Assembly (NCBI RefSeq): GCF_039545035.1
Contig: NZ_BAABRO010000001.1
Coordinates: 930,001 to 994,000, forward strand
Direction of reading: 5' to 3'
Source: Novipirellula caenicola
GTDB taxonomy: Bacteria > Planctomycetota > Planctomycetia > Pirellulales > Pirellulaceae
DNA: 64,000 nt
Shown here: one piece after another, positions 46,001 through 53,269 of the stretch
Numbering within the stretch: the first letter of the stretch is position 1
Layout: every line of letters starts with the position of its first letter
The notes under the pieces: model-generated
Told to the model about the DNA's origin: nothing
Seen by the model: only the letters and a program-made list of their open reading frames with translations
The model's database searches: none
Made by a program: the position numbers and the translations under genes

Positions 46001-46161
46001 GCACGCAAGCTCAGGTTTTGATTCCGACCGCGGTTTCGATCGTGTTTGGGCTGCTCAGCTCCACGATCTTGGTTTTGATCGTCATCCCCTGCGTCTACGT
46101 CGCGGCATGCGACGTCGGACTGATCCGACCGGACGATCACGAACCGAATCCGACAACCTAA
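43054..46161 (+). CDS. RND efflux permease (AcrB/MexF-type)
   Basis: A protein of 1035 residues, starting at GTG 43054 (LEKFVNHRTLANVLMLSF). Two repeats of six membrane helices with large periplasmic loops, the size and order of hydrophobe/amphiphile RND pumps. TM4 carries the proton-relay pair in MATGILMDDGIVIAENIARH. The C-terminal half repeats the layout (GIVVNDSILLVLFLKK, and MLTSITTMAGLLPLT). It partners the adaptor upstream and would be driven by the proton gradient across the inner membrane. Exported substrate is not predictable. A second hairpin element lies downstream. Confidence 0.94.
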   Translation: MLEKFVNHRTLANVLMLSFIGLGLYAIPRLQKETFPNFDSSEVQIVMTYRGASAEDVEQGICLPIEDALDGIQNIKKVTSSAQEGYASIVVEIEEHADLSEALNDIETEVEAISDLPDGAEDLFITELNRTDSVMTIAISGPVDPDSLKDYCEGFKTQLKRLPGVSLVEIQGFSDRQLRIELDVEALRRLGLSAEMVAASVRSQNLDLPVGTIESEHEDILLRLVEQQQTPQDIEEIVVHGVTGRSEVRIRDIGRVVDGFADAEQEAWIAGQRAGIIQVNKTTSHDTTKIAEVVREFVVKEQQRQPQLQITITNDESDLIVQRLTLLAKNAWQGIVLVFLVMWVFFNVRLSFWVVMSLPVSFMGAFFVLPLIGQTLNMMSSVAILMATGILMDDGIVIAENIARHVSLGKHPMRAAVDGVKEVAGGVVSSFLTTCCVLLPLAVLEGHIGKVLRVIPMVLLTTLAISLVEAFLILPAHLGHSIKPTDANAPRGLRAKIDAAVDWVRENVFGKLIDLAIHWRFLSIGLSIATFIMALAMVAGGVVNFIPFPDLEGDMVEARVLMPQGTPLSKTEAIVRDINDAVARTNDRFPDQPTGDDLVRTVMSKFNENSDAGESGPHVATVTVRMLQPDERNTSTAEFIRALREEVGRVPNAISVTIAEATRGPAGRAVEVLFKSDDLHIAQSAALETQQWMARYSGVYNFNTDLRPGKQEIRLHLKPDAVALGLNVQAMASQLSTAFQGAKISDIQAGVDQYEINVQLAPESRDTLGSFLDFQFILAGGIQVPLHSVADLEVTYGWSKISRVDGWRTVTLTADTDTDVVNTTKLMREFQSELMPKLLSQHPGLKVSLGGEAERSSETGSSMASLFLLGLFGVYAILSFQFESWLEPLIVMAAIPMSLIGMIFGHMWMGMEISMPSLVGFVSLAGIVVNDSILLVLFLKKERSEGKPSYDSARSASRLRFRAIMLTSITTMAGLLPLTLEKSTQAQVLIPTAVSIVFGLLSSTILVLIVIPCVYVAACDVGLIRPDDHEPNPTT

Positions 46162-46240
46162 CCCATCAAACGTAGTGGACGATTGTCGTTGATTGCTCCG
46201 CAATCATAACGCTGGATCACTATCTCGATTTACATTGAAC

Positions 46241-46309
46241 GTAATGGACGTGGACACGAGTCCCCAAAGCTTACCGCCATCCCGCAGGACTCGTTGCCTC
46301 GTCCACTAC
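46241..46309. repeat. Hairpin element with 23-bp arms, copy 2 (imperfect)
   Basis: The right arm (46287-46309) is identical to that of copy 1. The left arm (46241-46263) has diverged. A further fragment AACGTAGTGGACGA lies near 46168, just after the permease stop. Confidence 0.7.
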
Positions 46310-46395
46310 TGGGGCTTCGCTGATCGAAACCATCGTCTCGAGATGCAGACGCGTTCTGATCTCCAGAAACGCGTGATCAATTCCAAGTGACGTGA

Positions 46396-49056
46396 TTACA
46401 CGTCGAGATTTCGTACGTCCAGAGCGTGCTTTTCGATGAAATCGCGGCGTGGCTCGACCTTCTCGCCCATCAGCAAGCGGAACATTTCATCGGCAGCACC
46501 GACATCGGTCATGTTCACTTTGACAAGCGTTCGGTTGGTCGGATCGAGGGTTGTTTCGCGGAGCTCCTCCGCGTTCATTTCACCCAGTCCTTTAAAGCGA
46601 GTCACTTGCAACCCTTTCTCACCCGCCGCCCGAACTTCGGGAAGCAGTTCACGAAGGTCTTCCAAGGGACGCCGAACGTCTTCGCCACGGACCAATTCGA
46701 ATCGCGCGGTCGTCGACCCCGTTCGCTCGATCGGAATTAAATCCTCCAGCGTGAACTGTAGCGGGGTCAAATCCTTCAATCCGCTGTTGATCGTCCGCAC
46801 CTCGTGAAGCTCGGCCAAGTGGGCAAACACCTCGGGTTCCGCTTCCGATTCGGTCTTCGCTTCGCCAGCTTCGTCCGAGGTCAGCTGCAACTCGTCCTCG
46901 TCGACCTCTTCGTTATCGAGTCGCCATCCACGCTCGTTAAGCATCGTCTCGACGTCTTCTTGATTGTGGAACCAATGCTCTTCGTTTTCGTGGGTCAACA
47001 ATAAAGCGGGCAAGCGGCCGGTCACGGGATCTTGGCGAACCGCATGAATCTTCAAACTGAAACCACGACGCTCGAGTGCCAAGATCGCATCTTCCATCGA
47101 CGCTAGCGTGATACACAACTGCCGCATCGTTTCGCCTTCGGCCCGGCGTCCGTCTTCGGCTTCGAAATAGGTGTCGTTCAAACCACGTTCAAGCAATTGA
47201 GACTTCATCTCTTCTTCGCTTTGAATGTAGTAACGCGACTTGCCGTGCTGGACGCGGAACAAAGGCGGCTGAGCGACATAGACGTGCCCCGCGGCAACCA
47301 ATTGATACATTTGACGATAGAAGAAACACAGCAACAGCGTGCGAATGTGACTACCGTCGACGTCGGCGTCGGTCATGATGATGACTTTGTTGTAGCGACG
47401 CTTGCTCAAATCTTGATCAGCCCCGATCCCGGTGCCGATCGCTTGAATCATCGACTGGACTTCTTCATTGGCCAGCACCTTGTCTTCGCGGCTCTTGTAA
47501 GCGTTGATGATCTTACCGCGAAGCGGCAGGATGGCTTGGTAATGCCGCATCCGGCCACCTTCGGCCGAACCACCTGCCGAGTCACCTTCCACCAGGTACA
47601 CTTCGCACTCTTCCATCTTTTTGCTGATGCAATCGCGAAGTTTCCCGGGCAATCCGCCGCCGCCCAACGCGTCTTTACGTTTTCGCAGCAAGTCCTTCGC
47701 CTTGCGTGCTGCCTCGCGAGCTTCCGCCGCCAGCAAGCCTTTGCGAACAATCGTTTTGGCGACCCGCGGGTTTTCTTCAAAGTACTTGGCCAACTGTTCG
47801 CCCACGCCGGCGGCGACGATGCTTTCGACGTCGCTGTTACCTAGCTTGGTTTTCGTTTGCCCTTCGAATTGCGGATGCGGCACGCGAACGCTAATCACCG
47901 CGGTGATGCCTTCGCGGAAATCGTCGCCGCCAGGAACCGCGGATCCTTTGAATAGATTTTCTTTCTTGCCGTAATTGTTCAACGTCCGCGTCAACGCCGA
48001 TCGGAACCCCGAAACGTGGGTACCGCCTTCGATCGTATGGATATTGTTGACGTAGGATTGGACGTTCTCGGTGTACTCAGCGCTGTACTGCATTGCGATA
48101 TCGAACTGAGTTCCGTCTTTATCGCCTTGCAATTGAATCACGTCGCTGTGCAACACATCGCTGGCGCGATTGAGATGCTCGACAAACTCGACGATCCCAC
48201 GCTCGTACTTGAAATCACCTCCTTCGCCATTGCGTTCATCATGGAATTTGATGTGCACGCCACTGTTCAGAAACGCTAATTCCTGAAGCCGTTTATAGAG
48301 CGTGTCGAAGCTGTACTTCGTCACACTAAAGATCTGATTGTCGGCTTTGAACGTTGTCTTCGTACCGGCTCGCTTGGTCACACGGCCTTTGACCACCGGA
48401 CCGGTGGGGACGCCGCGCTCGTACTCTTGCGTCCAGGTGAACCCATCACGGCTGACCTCGACTTCGGCCCATTGGCTCAAGAAATTCACGACCGTCACGC
48501 CGACGCCGTGCAGACCGCCCGAGGTTTGGTAGGCCCCTTTTTCAAATTTGCCACCAAACTTCAACACCGTCATCACGCCTTCGAGCGTACTGACTTCGCG
48601 GTCGAGTTCTTCGGAAAGTTGGTCGTGACGCGTGACGGGAATCCCCCGTCCGTCATCTTCGACCGTGACGCTGCCGTCGGTATGGACCGTCACCGATACG
48701 GCGCTGGCGAATCCCGCCATCGCTTCGTCGATCGAGTTGTCGACGACTTCGTAAACCAAGTGGTGCAGCCCCCGCGTCGAGGTGTCACCGATGTACATCC
48801 CCGGACGCTCGCGGACGTGTTCAAGGTCCGAAAGGTGCTGCAAATCTTTGTCGGTATATTCCGAGTTTGCTTTGGGGGCGGTGGAGACTTGGATCGAGGC
48901 AACCTGTTGACCAGCGGCTCGCTCGACGGCTGCTTCAGGGGCCGCTTCGCCGCCTGCCGCTGGGTCAGAGGTCGAGGCAACTTCGGGAGTCGCGTTTGCG
49001 TCAGCTGCAGGAGGTGCGTCGTCGGAGGTGGGTTCCGATTGGGGGTCGTCGCTCAT
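46396..49056 (-). CDS. gyrB: DNA gyrase subunit B
   Basis: A protein of 886 residues from ATG 49056 (MSDDPQSEPTS). An in-frame ATG at 49173 would add 39 residues of unlike composition. A GHKL ATPase domain is shown by VRERPGMYIGDTSTRGLHHLVYEVVDNSIDEA, VEDDGRGIPV and SGGLHGVGVTVVN. The TOPRIM domain is shown by EVYLVEGDSAGGSAEGGRMR and IIMTDADVDGSHIRTLL, the latter with the metal-binding DxD. The C-terminus has KGLGEMNAEELRETTLDP. It supplies ATP-driven supercoiling with GyrA. About 75 residues of acidic Ala/Pro-rich sequence precede the family start. A long insert between TOPRIM and the C-terminal motif (with an acidic EEVDEDELQLTSDEAGE stretch) is like that of proteobacterial GyrB. Confidence 0.96.
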   Translation of the reverse strand: MSDDPQSEPTSDDAPPAADANATPEVASTSDPAAGGEAAPEAAVERAAGQQVASIQVSTAPKANSEYTDKDLQHLSDLEHVRERPGMYIGDTSTRGLHHLVYEVVDNSIDEAMAGFASAVSVTVHTDGSVTVEDDGRGIPVTRHDQLSEELDREVSTLEGVMTVLKFGGKFEKGAYQTSGGLHGVGVTVVNFLSQWAEVEVSRDGFTWTQEYERGVPTGPVVKGRVTKRAGTKTTFKADNQIFSVTKYSFDTLYKRLQELAFLNSGVHIKFHDERNGEGGDFKYERGIVEFVEHLNRASDVLHSDVIQLQGDKDGTQFDIAMQYSAEYTENVQSYVNNIHTIEGGTHVSGFRSALTRTLNNYGKKENLFKGSAVPGGDDFREGITAVISVRVPHPQFEGQTKTKLGNSDVESIVAAGVGEQLAKYFEENPRVAKTIVRKGLLAAEAREAARKAKDLLRKRKDALGGGGLPGKLRDCISKKMEECEVYLVEGDSAGGSAEGGRMRHYQAILPLRGKIINAYKSREDKVLANEEVQSMIQAIGTGIGADQDLSKRRYNKVIIMTDADVDGSHIRTLLLCFFYRQMYQLVAAGHVYVAQPPLFRVQHGKSRYYIQSEEEMKSQLLERGLNDTYFEAEDGRRAEGETMRQLCITLASMEDAILALERRGFSLKIHAVRQDPVTGRLPALLLTHENEEHWFHNQEDVETMLNERGWRLDNEEVDEDELQLTSDEAGEAKTESEAEPEVFAHLAELHEVRTINSGLKDLTPLQFTLEDLIPIERTGSTTARFELVRGEDVRRPLEDLRELLPEVRAAGEKGLQVTRFKGLGEMNAEELRETTLDPTNRTLVKVNMTDVGAADEMFRLLMGEKVEPRRDFIEKHALDVRNLDV

Positions 49057-49268
49057 GAAAAGCCTGTATCGAGAACACTCGGGGAGTAGCCGAAAAAAGT
49101 TAATCGCTATGCGACGTATTCTAACGTTTTTCTCGACGTTCCGCGATGCCTCCTTGGCCTCCGTAAACAACACGTTTTTACGGTGTTTTAGCGGCTTTAG
49201 AAACGACTCGTCCGTTTCTCGATAAACCTGCGCGGAATCCCCACTTTTAAGCTCTAGCGGCAGCCGAT

Positions 49269-49733
49269 TTAGCGAGCCGATCGGGGTAGGTATTTTTGGT
49301 ACGCCTCGACCGCCAACTTGTCGCAGCGTTCGTTCTCGAGATGGCCAGCGTGACCTTTGACGTGATTGAAGATGATCTTGTGCTTTTGCATCAATTGATC
49401 GAGTTCACGCCACAGTTCCTCGTTCTTGATTGGCACCAACTTGGATCCGTCTTTGCGTTTCCAACCGCGACTCTTCCACCCCTTCATCCAGCTAGTCATC
49501 CCCTGGCCCACATAGGTACTGTCGGCATGCAAGGTGACTTCGCAAGGTTCCTTTAGCGATTCGAGCCCTCGGATCACCGCCATCAACTCCATCCGATTGT
49601 TGGTCGATTCCGGTTCGCCGTCGCTGCGTTCGAGTTCTTTATCCGTTTTTTTACATCGCAGAATGAATGCCCACCCCCCTGGGCCTGGATTTCCGCTACA
49701 CGCACCGTCAGTAAACAGATCGACTTTTTTCAT
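49269..49733 (-). CDS. rnhA: Ribonuclease HI
   Basis: A protein of 154 residues, the normal length. It cleaves the RNA strand of RNA:DNA hybrids in the cytoplasm. All catalytic residues are visible: D9 (FTDGACSGNPGPGGWA), E49 (NRMELMAVIRGLE), D71 (LHADSTYVGQGM), H128 (KGHAGHLENE) and D138 (CDKLA). The basic handle WMKGWKSRGWKRKDGS is present. It lies 212 bp upstream of gyrB on the same strand. Confidence 0.95.
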   Translation of the reverse strand: MKKVDLFTDGACSGNPGPGGWAFILRCKKTDKELERSDGEPESTNNRMELMAVIRGLESLKEPCEVTLHADSTYVGQGMTSWMKGWKSRGWKRKDGSKLVPIKNEELWRELDQLMQKHKIIFNHVKGHAGHLENERCDKLAVEAYQKYLPRSAR

Positions 49734-49969
49734 CCCAACTTACCTCATTCCTTTGAAACATCATTCTTGCCCCAAGCACCCCAGCCATTGGCCGCTGGAT
49801 CTAACTGTCTAGTGAAAACAAAGGGGCGCCAACCCTGTAAAAACGGTTGAAACCCGTTCGACCGGAACAGCGAACCCGATACATTAACAAATGCAGGGCC
49901 TATCGAACATCGACCGCATCGTCGTCGCACCGACGCGGGCCAACAACCACGTTTCTGGGGGAATTCACG

Positions 49970-50716
49970 ATGGACCGACCGACACCGCAACCCGATCGCA
50001 TTGCCGATGGTCGTGGCGAGGAACATCGTGGTGGGAAGCGGATCGTGGCCTATTTTATTGTGCTCAGCATGGCGATGATCGCACTGGATCGGACCGCCGT
50101 CGTCGCACAAATGATCAACACGTCGGTGCCGCTTCAAACGATCGGAAGCAATTCGTTCGAAAACAATCAGTTCGGCTTCTCGCTGCAAGGCCCCAACTTC
50201 TTTGCCAATATCAACCCAGGCAACAACCCGGCTCCGTTTGCCCCCGAAGCTGTCAATTCGGGCGTGACTGGCAATGTGCGTCAGAATTTGGGCAACGGGG
50301 TTTCAGGCAATCTGCGTTTTAGTTTTGCCCAAGGCAGCAGCCAAACCTTTTCGAGCACCACGCCATCGGTGACCACCATGAATGGCGTCCCAGGATCGAT
50401 TGTTTCGCAAACCGTCACCCCGTTTGTCACTGGGATCACCCCGGTCGTCGGGTCGTACCCCGTGCTGGCCAATCCGTCACAGATCAGCGGTCAATTGATT
50501 CAGCAGCAATTGTGGACGGTCCAGCAATCCAATGCCCAGCTTCGCGTCGACCAGTTGAAAGAATCGATCGAGCGAGCTGAGCGAGCGGCATCGCAAGGCA
50601 AAATCAAAATGGCCCGCGCGAACTACCTAAACGCAATTCGCATCGCCCCCGAACCGCTTCGGTCGTCGCTGCAACAACGCTTGGCAGCGGTACTGCAACA
50701 AGCCCGCAGCCGCTAG
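49970..50716 (+). CDS. Secreted protein of unknown function
   Basis: A protein of 248 residues from ATG 49970, preceded by GGGGGAA. A hydrophobic signal or anchor (IVAYFIVLSMAMIALDRTAVVAQ) leads into a Gly/Asn/Ser/Thr-rich beta region (FGFSLQGPNFFANINPGNNPAPFAP, LGNGVSGNLRFSFAQGSSQTFSS). A C-terminal helical segment follows (QSNAQLRVDQLKESIERAERAASQGKIKMARANYLNAIRIA) with a TPR-like single repeat. Not recognised beyond planctomycete hypotheticals. The longer frame from 49847 lacks a ribosome site. After the stop, ATCCGCGGCCARCG occurs twice near 50740-50775. Confidence 0.75.
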   Translation: MDRPTPQPDRIADGRGEEHRGGKRIVAYFIVLSMAMIALDRTAVVAQMINTSVPLQTIGSNSFENNQFGFSLQGPNFFANINPGNNPAPFAPEAVNSGVTGNVRQNLGNGVSGNLRFSFAQGSSQTFSSTTPSVTTMNGVPGSIVSQTVTPFVTGITPVVGSYPVLANPSQISGQLIQQQLWTVQQSNAQLRVDQLKESIERAERAASQGKIKMARANYLNAIRIAPEPLRSSLQQRLAAVLQQARSR

Positions 50717-50787
50717 AGCTGCAAAACCAACAGGGGTCAATCCGCGGCCAGCGTTAGCCATCCGCGGCCAACGATGGCAGTGCCGTT

Positions 50788-52626
50788 CTATCCCGCTTGG
50801 TTGCTGGCGGCGTCTTGCAGTGCCGGAGGTATCGCCCCAGCCGGTGGCATCGAAATCGTCGAAGCGTTCGTCAAACGCCACGGCAGCGTGACCCAAAATC
50901 GGCTGCCGCGTCCCAGTTCGCTTTCAAAATCGACTTCGCCGCCGAGCAACTTCGCCAATTCTTTGACAATCGACAAGCCAAGCCCGGTCCCCGAGAACTC
51001 GCGAGTCAAGCCTTCGTCATTAAGTACCTTTTGGCTCTGACGAAACTTTTGGAAAATGATCGGTTGATCCTCTTCGGCGATCCCGACTCCGGTGTCACTG
51101 ACGGACAACCGAAAGCGACCATTTTTCACATCCTCGATATGCACCGTGATCATCCCGCCTTCGGGTGTAAACTTGATCGCATTGCTGAGCAAATTGTTGA
51201 GGATCTGACCAAGTTTGTTTTGATCTTGGTACGCTTTGGGCAGATCATCCGGAATCTCGACCGTCAACGAAATGTTCTTTTCTTCGGACAGCGAGTGGAT
51301 CATATCGCACTGCGCCGACACCAATCGCGACAGATCAAATTCAGCCCGGCGGACTTCCATTTTGCCTGCTTCGACCTTGGCCAAATCAAGGATATCGTTG
51401 ATCATTTCAAGCAATAAACGCCCGCTTTTACGGATATTTCCCGCATACCGACGCTGTTTATCGTTTAGCGAATCGATGCCCTGCAGCACTTCGGAAAACC
51501 CAATGATGCTGTTCAGTGGCGTTCGCAATTCATGGCTCATGTTGGCCAAAAAGTCGCTCTTCAGCCGGTTCGCTTCGTACAGCTGGAGGTTCAACTGTGC
51601 AAACTGATCCACCCGAGCATCCAATTCGCGATTGACTTCCTGAATCTTATCCTGAGTCTCGGTGAGGTGACGAAGCATTCGGTTAAACGCGTCGGCCAAT
51701 TCCCGAAACTCGTCTTCGGTATCGATCGTAGCACGTTGGTTGGTATCACCGTGCGTGATCGCATCGCTGACATCACGCAGGTGATACAGCGGTTGCAGGA
51801 CCAAGTAACGGATAATCGCGTGCAAGACAAACAGCGTGACCGCGATAATCAACATCGCCAACGCAATCACGATCGCGCGAATCCACGTCGTTAGCTCATG
51901 TGTTTCCTGATACGGCATGCTGACGCGGAACACACGAAATGGATATTGCGACGCAAGCTTGTCGGGGTCCTCGTTGGGCGACGTCGAGATCGCGCCGCCG
52001 GTGGGGCTGTGACACGACAACACACATGTTGGTTTGAAAAAAACCGGCGAGTAATAGATGTAACGATCATCCACCGGACCATCTTCGGCAAACACCGTGG
52101 TGCCAAGAAATCCGATCCGGCTCATCGCCTCGTTTTCGCCCAAATCCAACGGACGCTCGACGTCGGGTCGGTCTTCGGCGATTTGGCGACTGAGCCATTC
52201 ACGATACTGAGGCTGCAGACTTTTCAGCCGTGATAATTCCATCGCTCCGAGTGGAGTGCTCGAGGTCGGCAATTCGATTTGGGGCAAGTTGTCGTAGGGG
52301 GCCGAATCCTGCAACGCCAAGATTTTAAAGTCAATCTTGTCATTGAGCAGCTCGGATCGTAGCCCCTCAAGCAGGACCTTTTCTCGCTGCACGACGTCTT
52401 CGGGCAGTGCCGAGGACCATTGTGCGTCGCTGTGGATCATCATCAGCTCGGCCGCCGCGTAATCGCGTGCTCGTTGCCGGGTCGTGTTGGTGACCAGACT
52501 CTTGGCTAACAATTGGACCACGAAAAATGCAGCACACATCAAGACGAGCAGCGCAGAACCGAAAAAGAGCAGACATTTCCGCTCAAGGCTCATCGATGCA
52601 AAAACGCTCTTGATGAAGCGAAACAT
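50788..52626 (-). CDS. Membrane sensor histidine kinase with CxxxCH motif in its sensor domain
   Basis: A protein of 612 residues from ATG 52626 (MFRFIKSVFASMSLERK). TM1 is LLFFGSALLVLMCAAFFVVQLL. A periplasmic domain of roughly 200 residues contains PTCVLSCHSPTGG (about residue 198), a possible c-type heme site like those of Tll0287-like sensors. TM2 is IVIALAMLIIAVTLFVLHAI. HAMP follows, then a coiled-coil. The kinase core has H-box SHELRTPLNSIIGFSEVL (His near 364), N-box NKLGQILNNLLSNAIKFT, and G-boxes DTGVGIAEEDQ and GTGLGLSI. No response regulator is adjacent. Heme or redox sensing is an inference from the one motif. Confidence 0.9.
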   Translation of the reverse strand: MFRFIKSVFASMSLERKCLLFFGSALLVLMCAAFFVVQLLAKSLVTNTTRQRARDYAAAELMMIHSDAQWSSALPEDVVQREKVLLEGLRSELLNDKIDFKILALQDSAPYDNLPQIELPTSSTPLGAMELSRLKSLQPQYREWLSRQIAEDRPDVERPLDLGENEAMSRIGFLGTTVFAEDGPVDDRYIYYSPVFFKPTCVLSCHSPTGGAISTSPNEDPDKLASQYPFRVFRVSMPYQETHELTTWIRAIVIALAMLIIAVTLFVLHAIIRYLVLQPLYHLRDVSDAITHGDTNQRATIDTEDEFRELADAFNRMLRHLTETQDKIQEVNRELDARVDQFAQLNLQLYEANRLKSDFLANMSHELRTPLNSIIGFSEVLQGIDSLNDKQRRYAGNIRKSGRLLLEMINDILDLAKVEAGKMEVRRAEFDLSRLVSAQCDMIHSLSEEKNISLTVEIPDDLPKAYQDQNKLGQILNNLLSNAIKFTPEGGMITVHIEDVKNGRFRLSVSDTGVGIAEEDQPIIFQKFRQSQKVLNDEGLTREFSGTGLGLSIVKELAKLLGGEVDFESELGRGSRFWVTLPWRLTNASTISMPPAGAIPPALQDAASNQAG

Positions 52627-53269
52627 TAAAATCCAAGGCAATCGTAGCAGAGAAAAAACAACGAAATGGCGCGCACATCGATGCAACCGTCCCCCGTGAT
52701 CCGCCCTCGACGAGGCCGACGGATCGCAGCACCCTCGAGCAACCTTTCACCGATCAAGCAAAGCGGGTCGCTTCCAAGTATACTTGAAATCGGCCGCGCC
52801 ATCGCTTGACCTAACTCTTGAATGAGCAATAGTTTACCACGGTGAAACGAATCAAGGGACGGACAACGCATTCGCAACGAACGGACGGCAAAACCCGCCA
52901 ACGAAGTCGATGCTGCGGTGACCACGCGAACCTTCGCATCGGGCTCGGCACGCATCCAGTCGCCCTAGTGTGACGAATTATTCCGATCCAGGGGAGGCGA
53001 ATTTCGCCGCCATTTGGGGAATCCGCACCTCCCTGGACCATTAACCTGCGATCATTAAAACCCGACCTGATTGCGCAAAGCTCTCCATTTAACCTGGTTT
53101 CGCTGCTTGCTAGCTGATTTTCTGACAACTAGCATGTGGGGGCAGGGTGATGGCAGCAGCCTCCGGTCGAATTGATTTATTCGGTTTTCAGAAGAACGCC
53201 ATTTCCCCAATCCCACCTTAGAAACTCGCACGCGAACCGCACTTCGGTGTGGAGGAGACAAAACGAATT
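52627..53269. other. Divergent intergenic region
   Basis: About 640 bp between the sensor kinase and the DDLFG protein. It carries the ribosome site GGAGGAGA (53251-53258) of the latter, with no gene or clear promoter pair seen. Confidence 0.5.
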
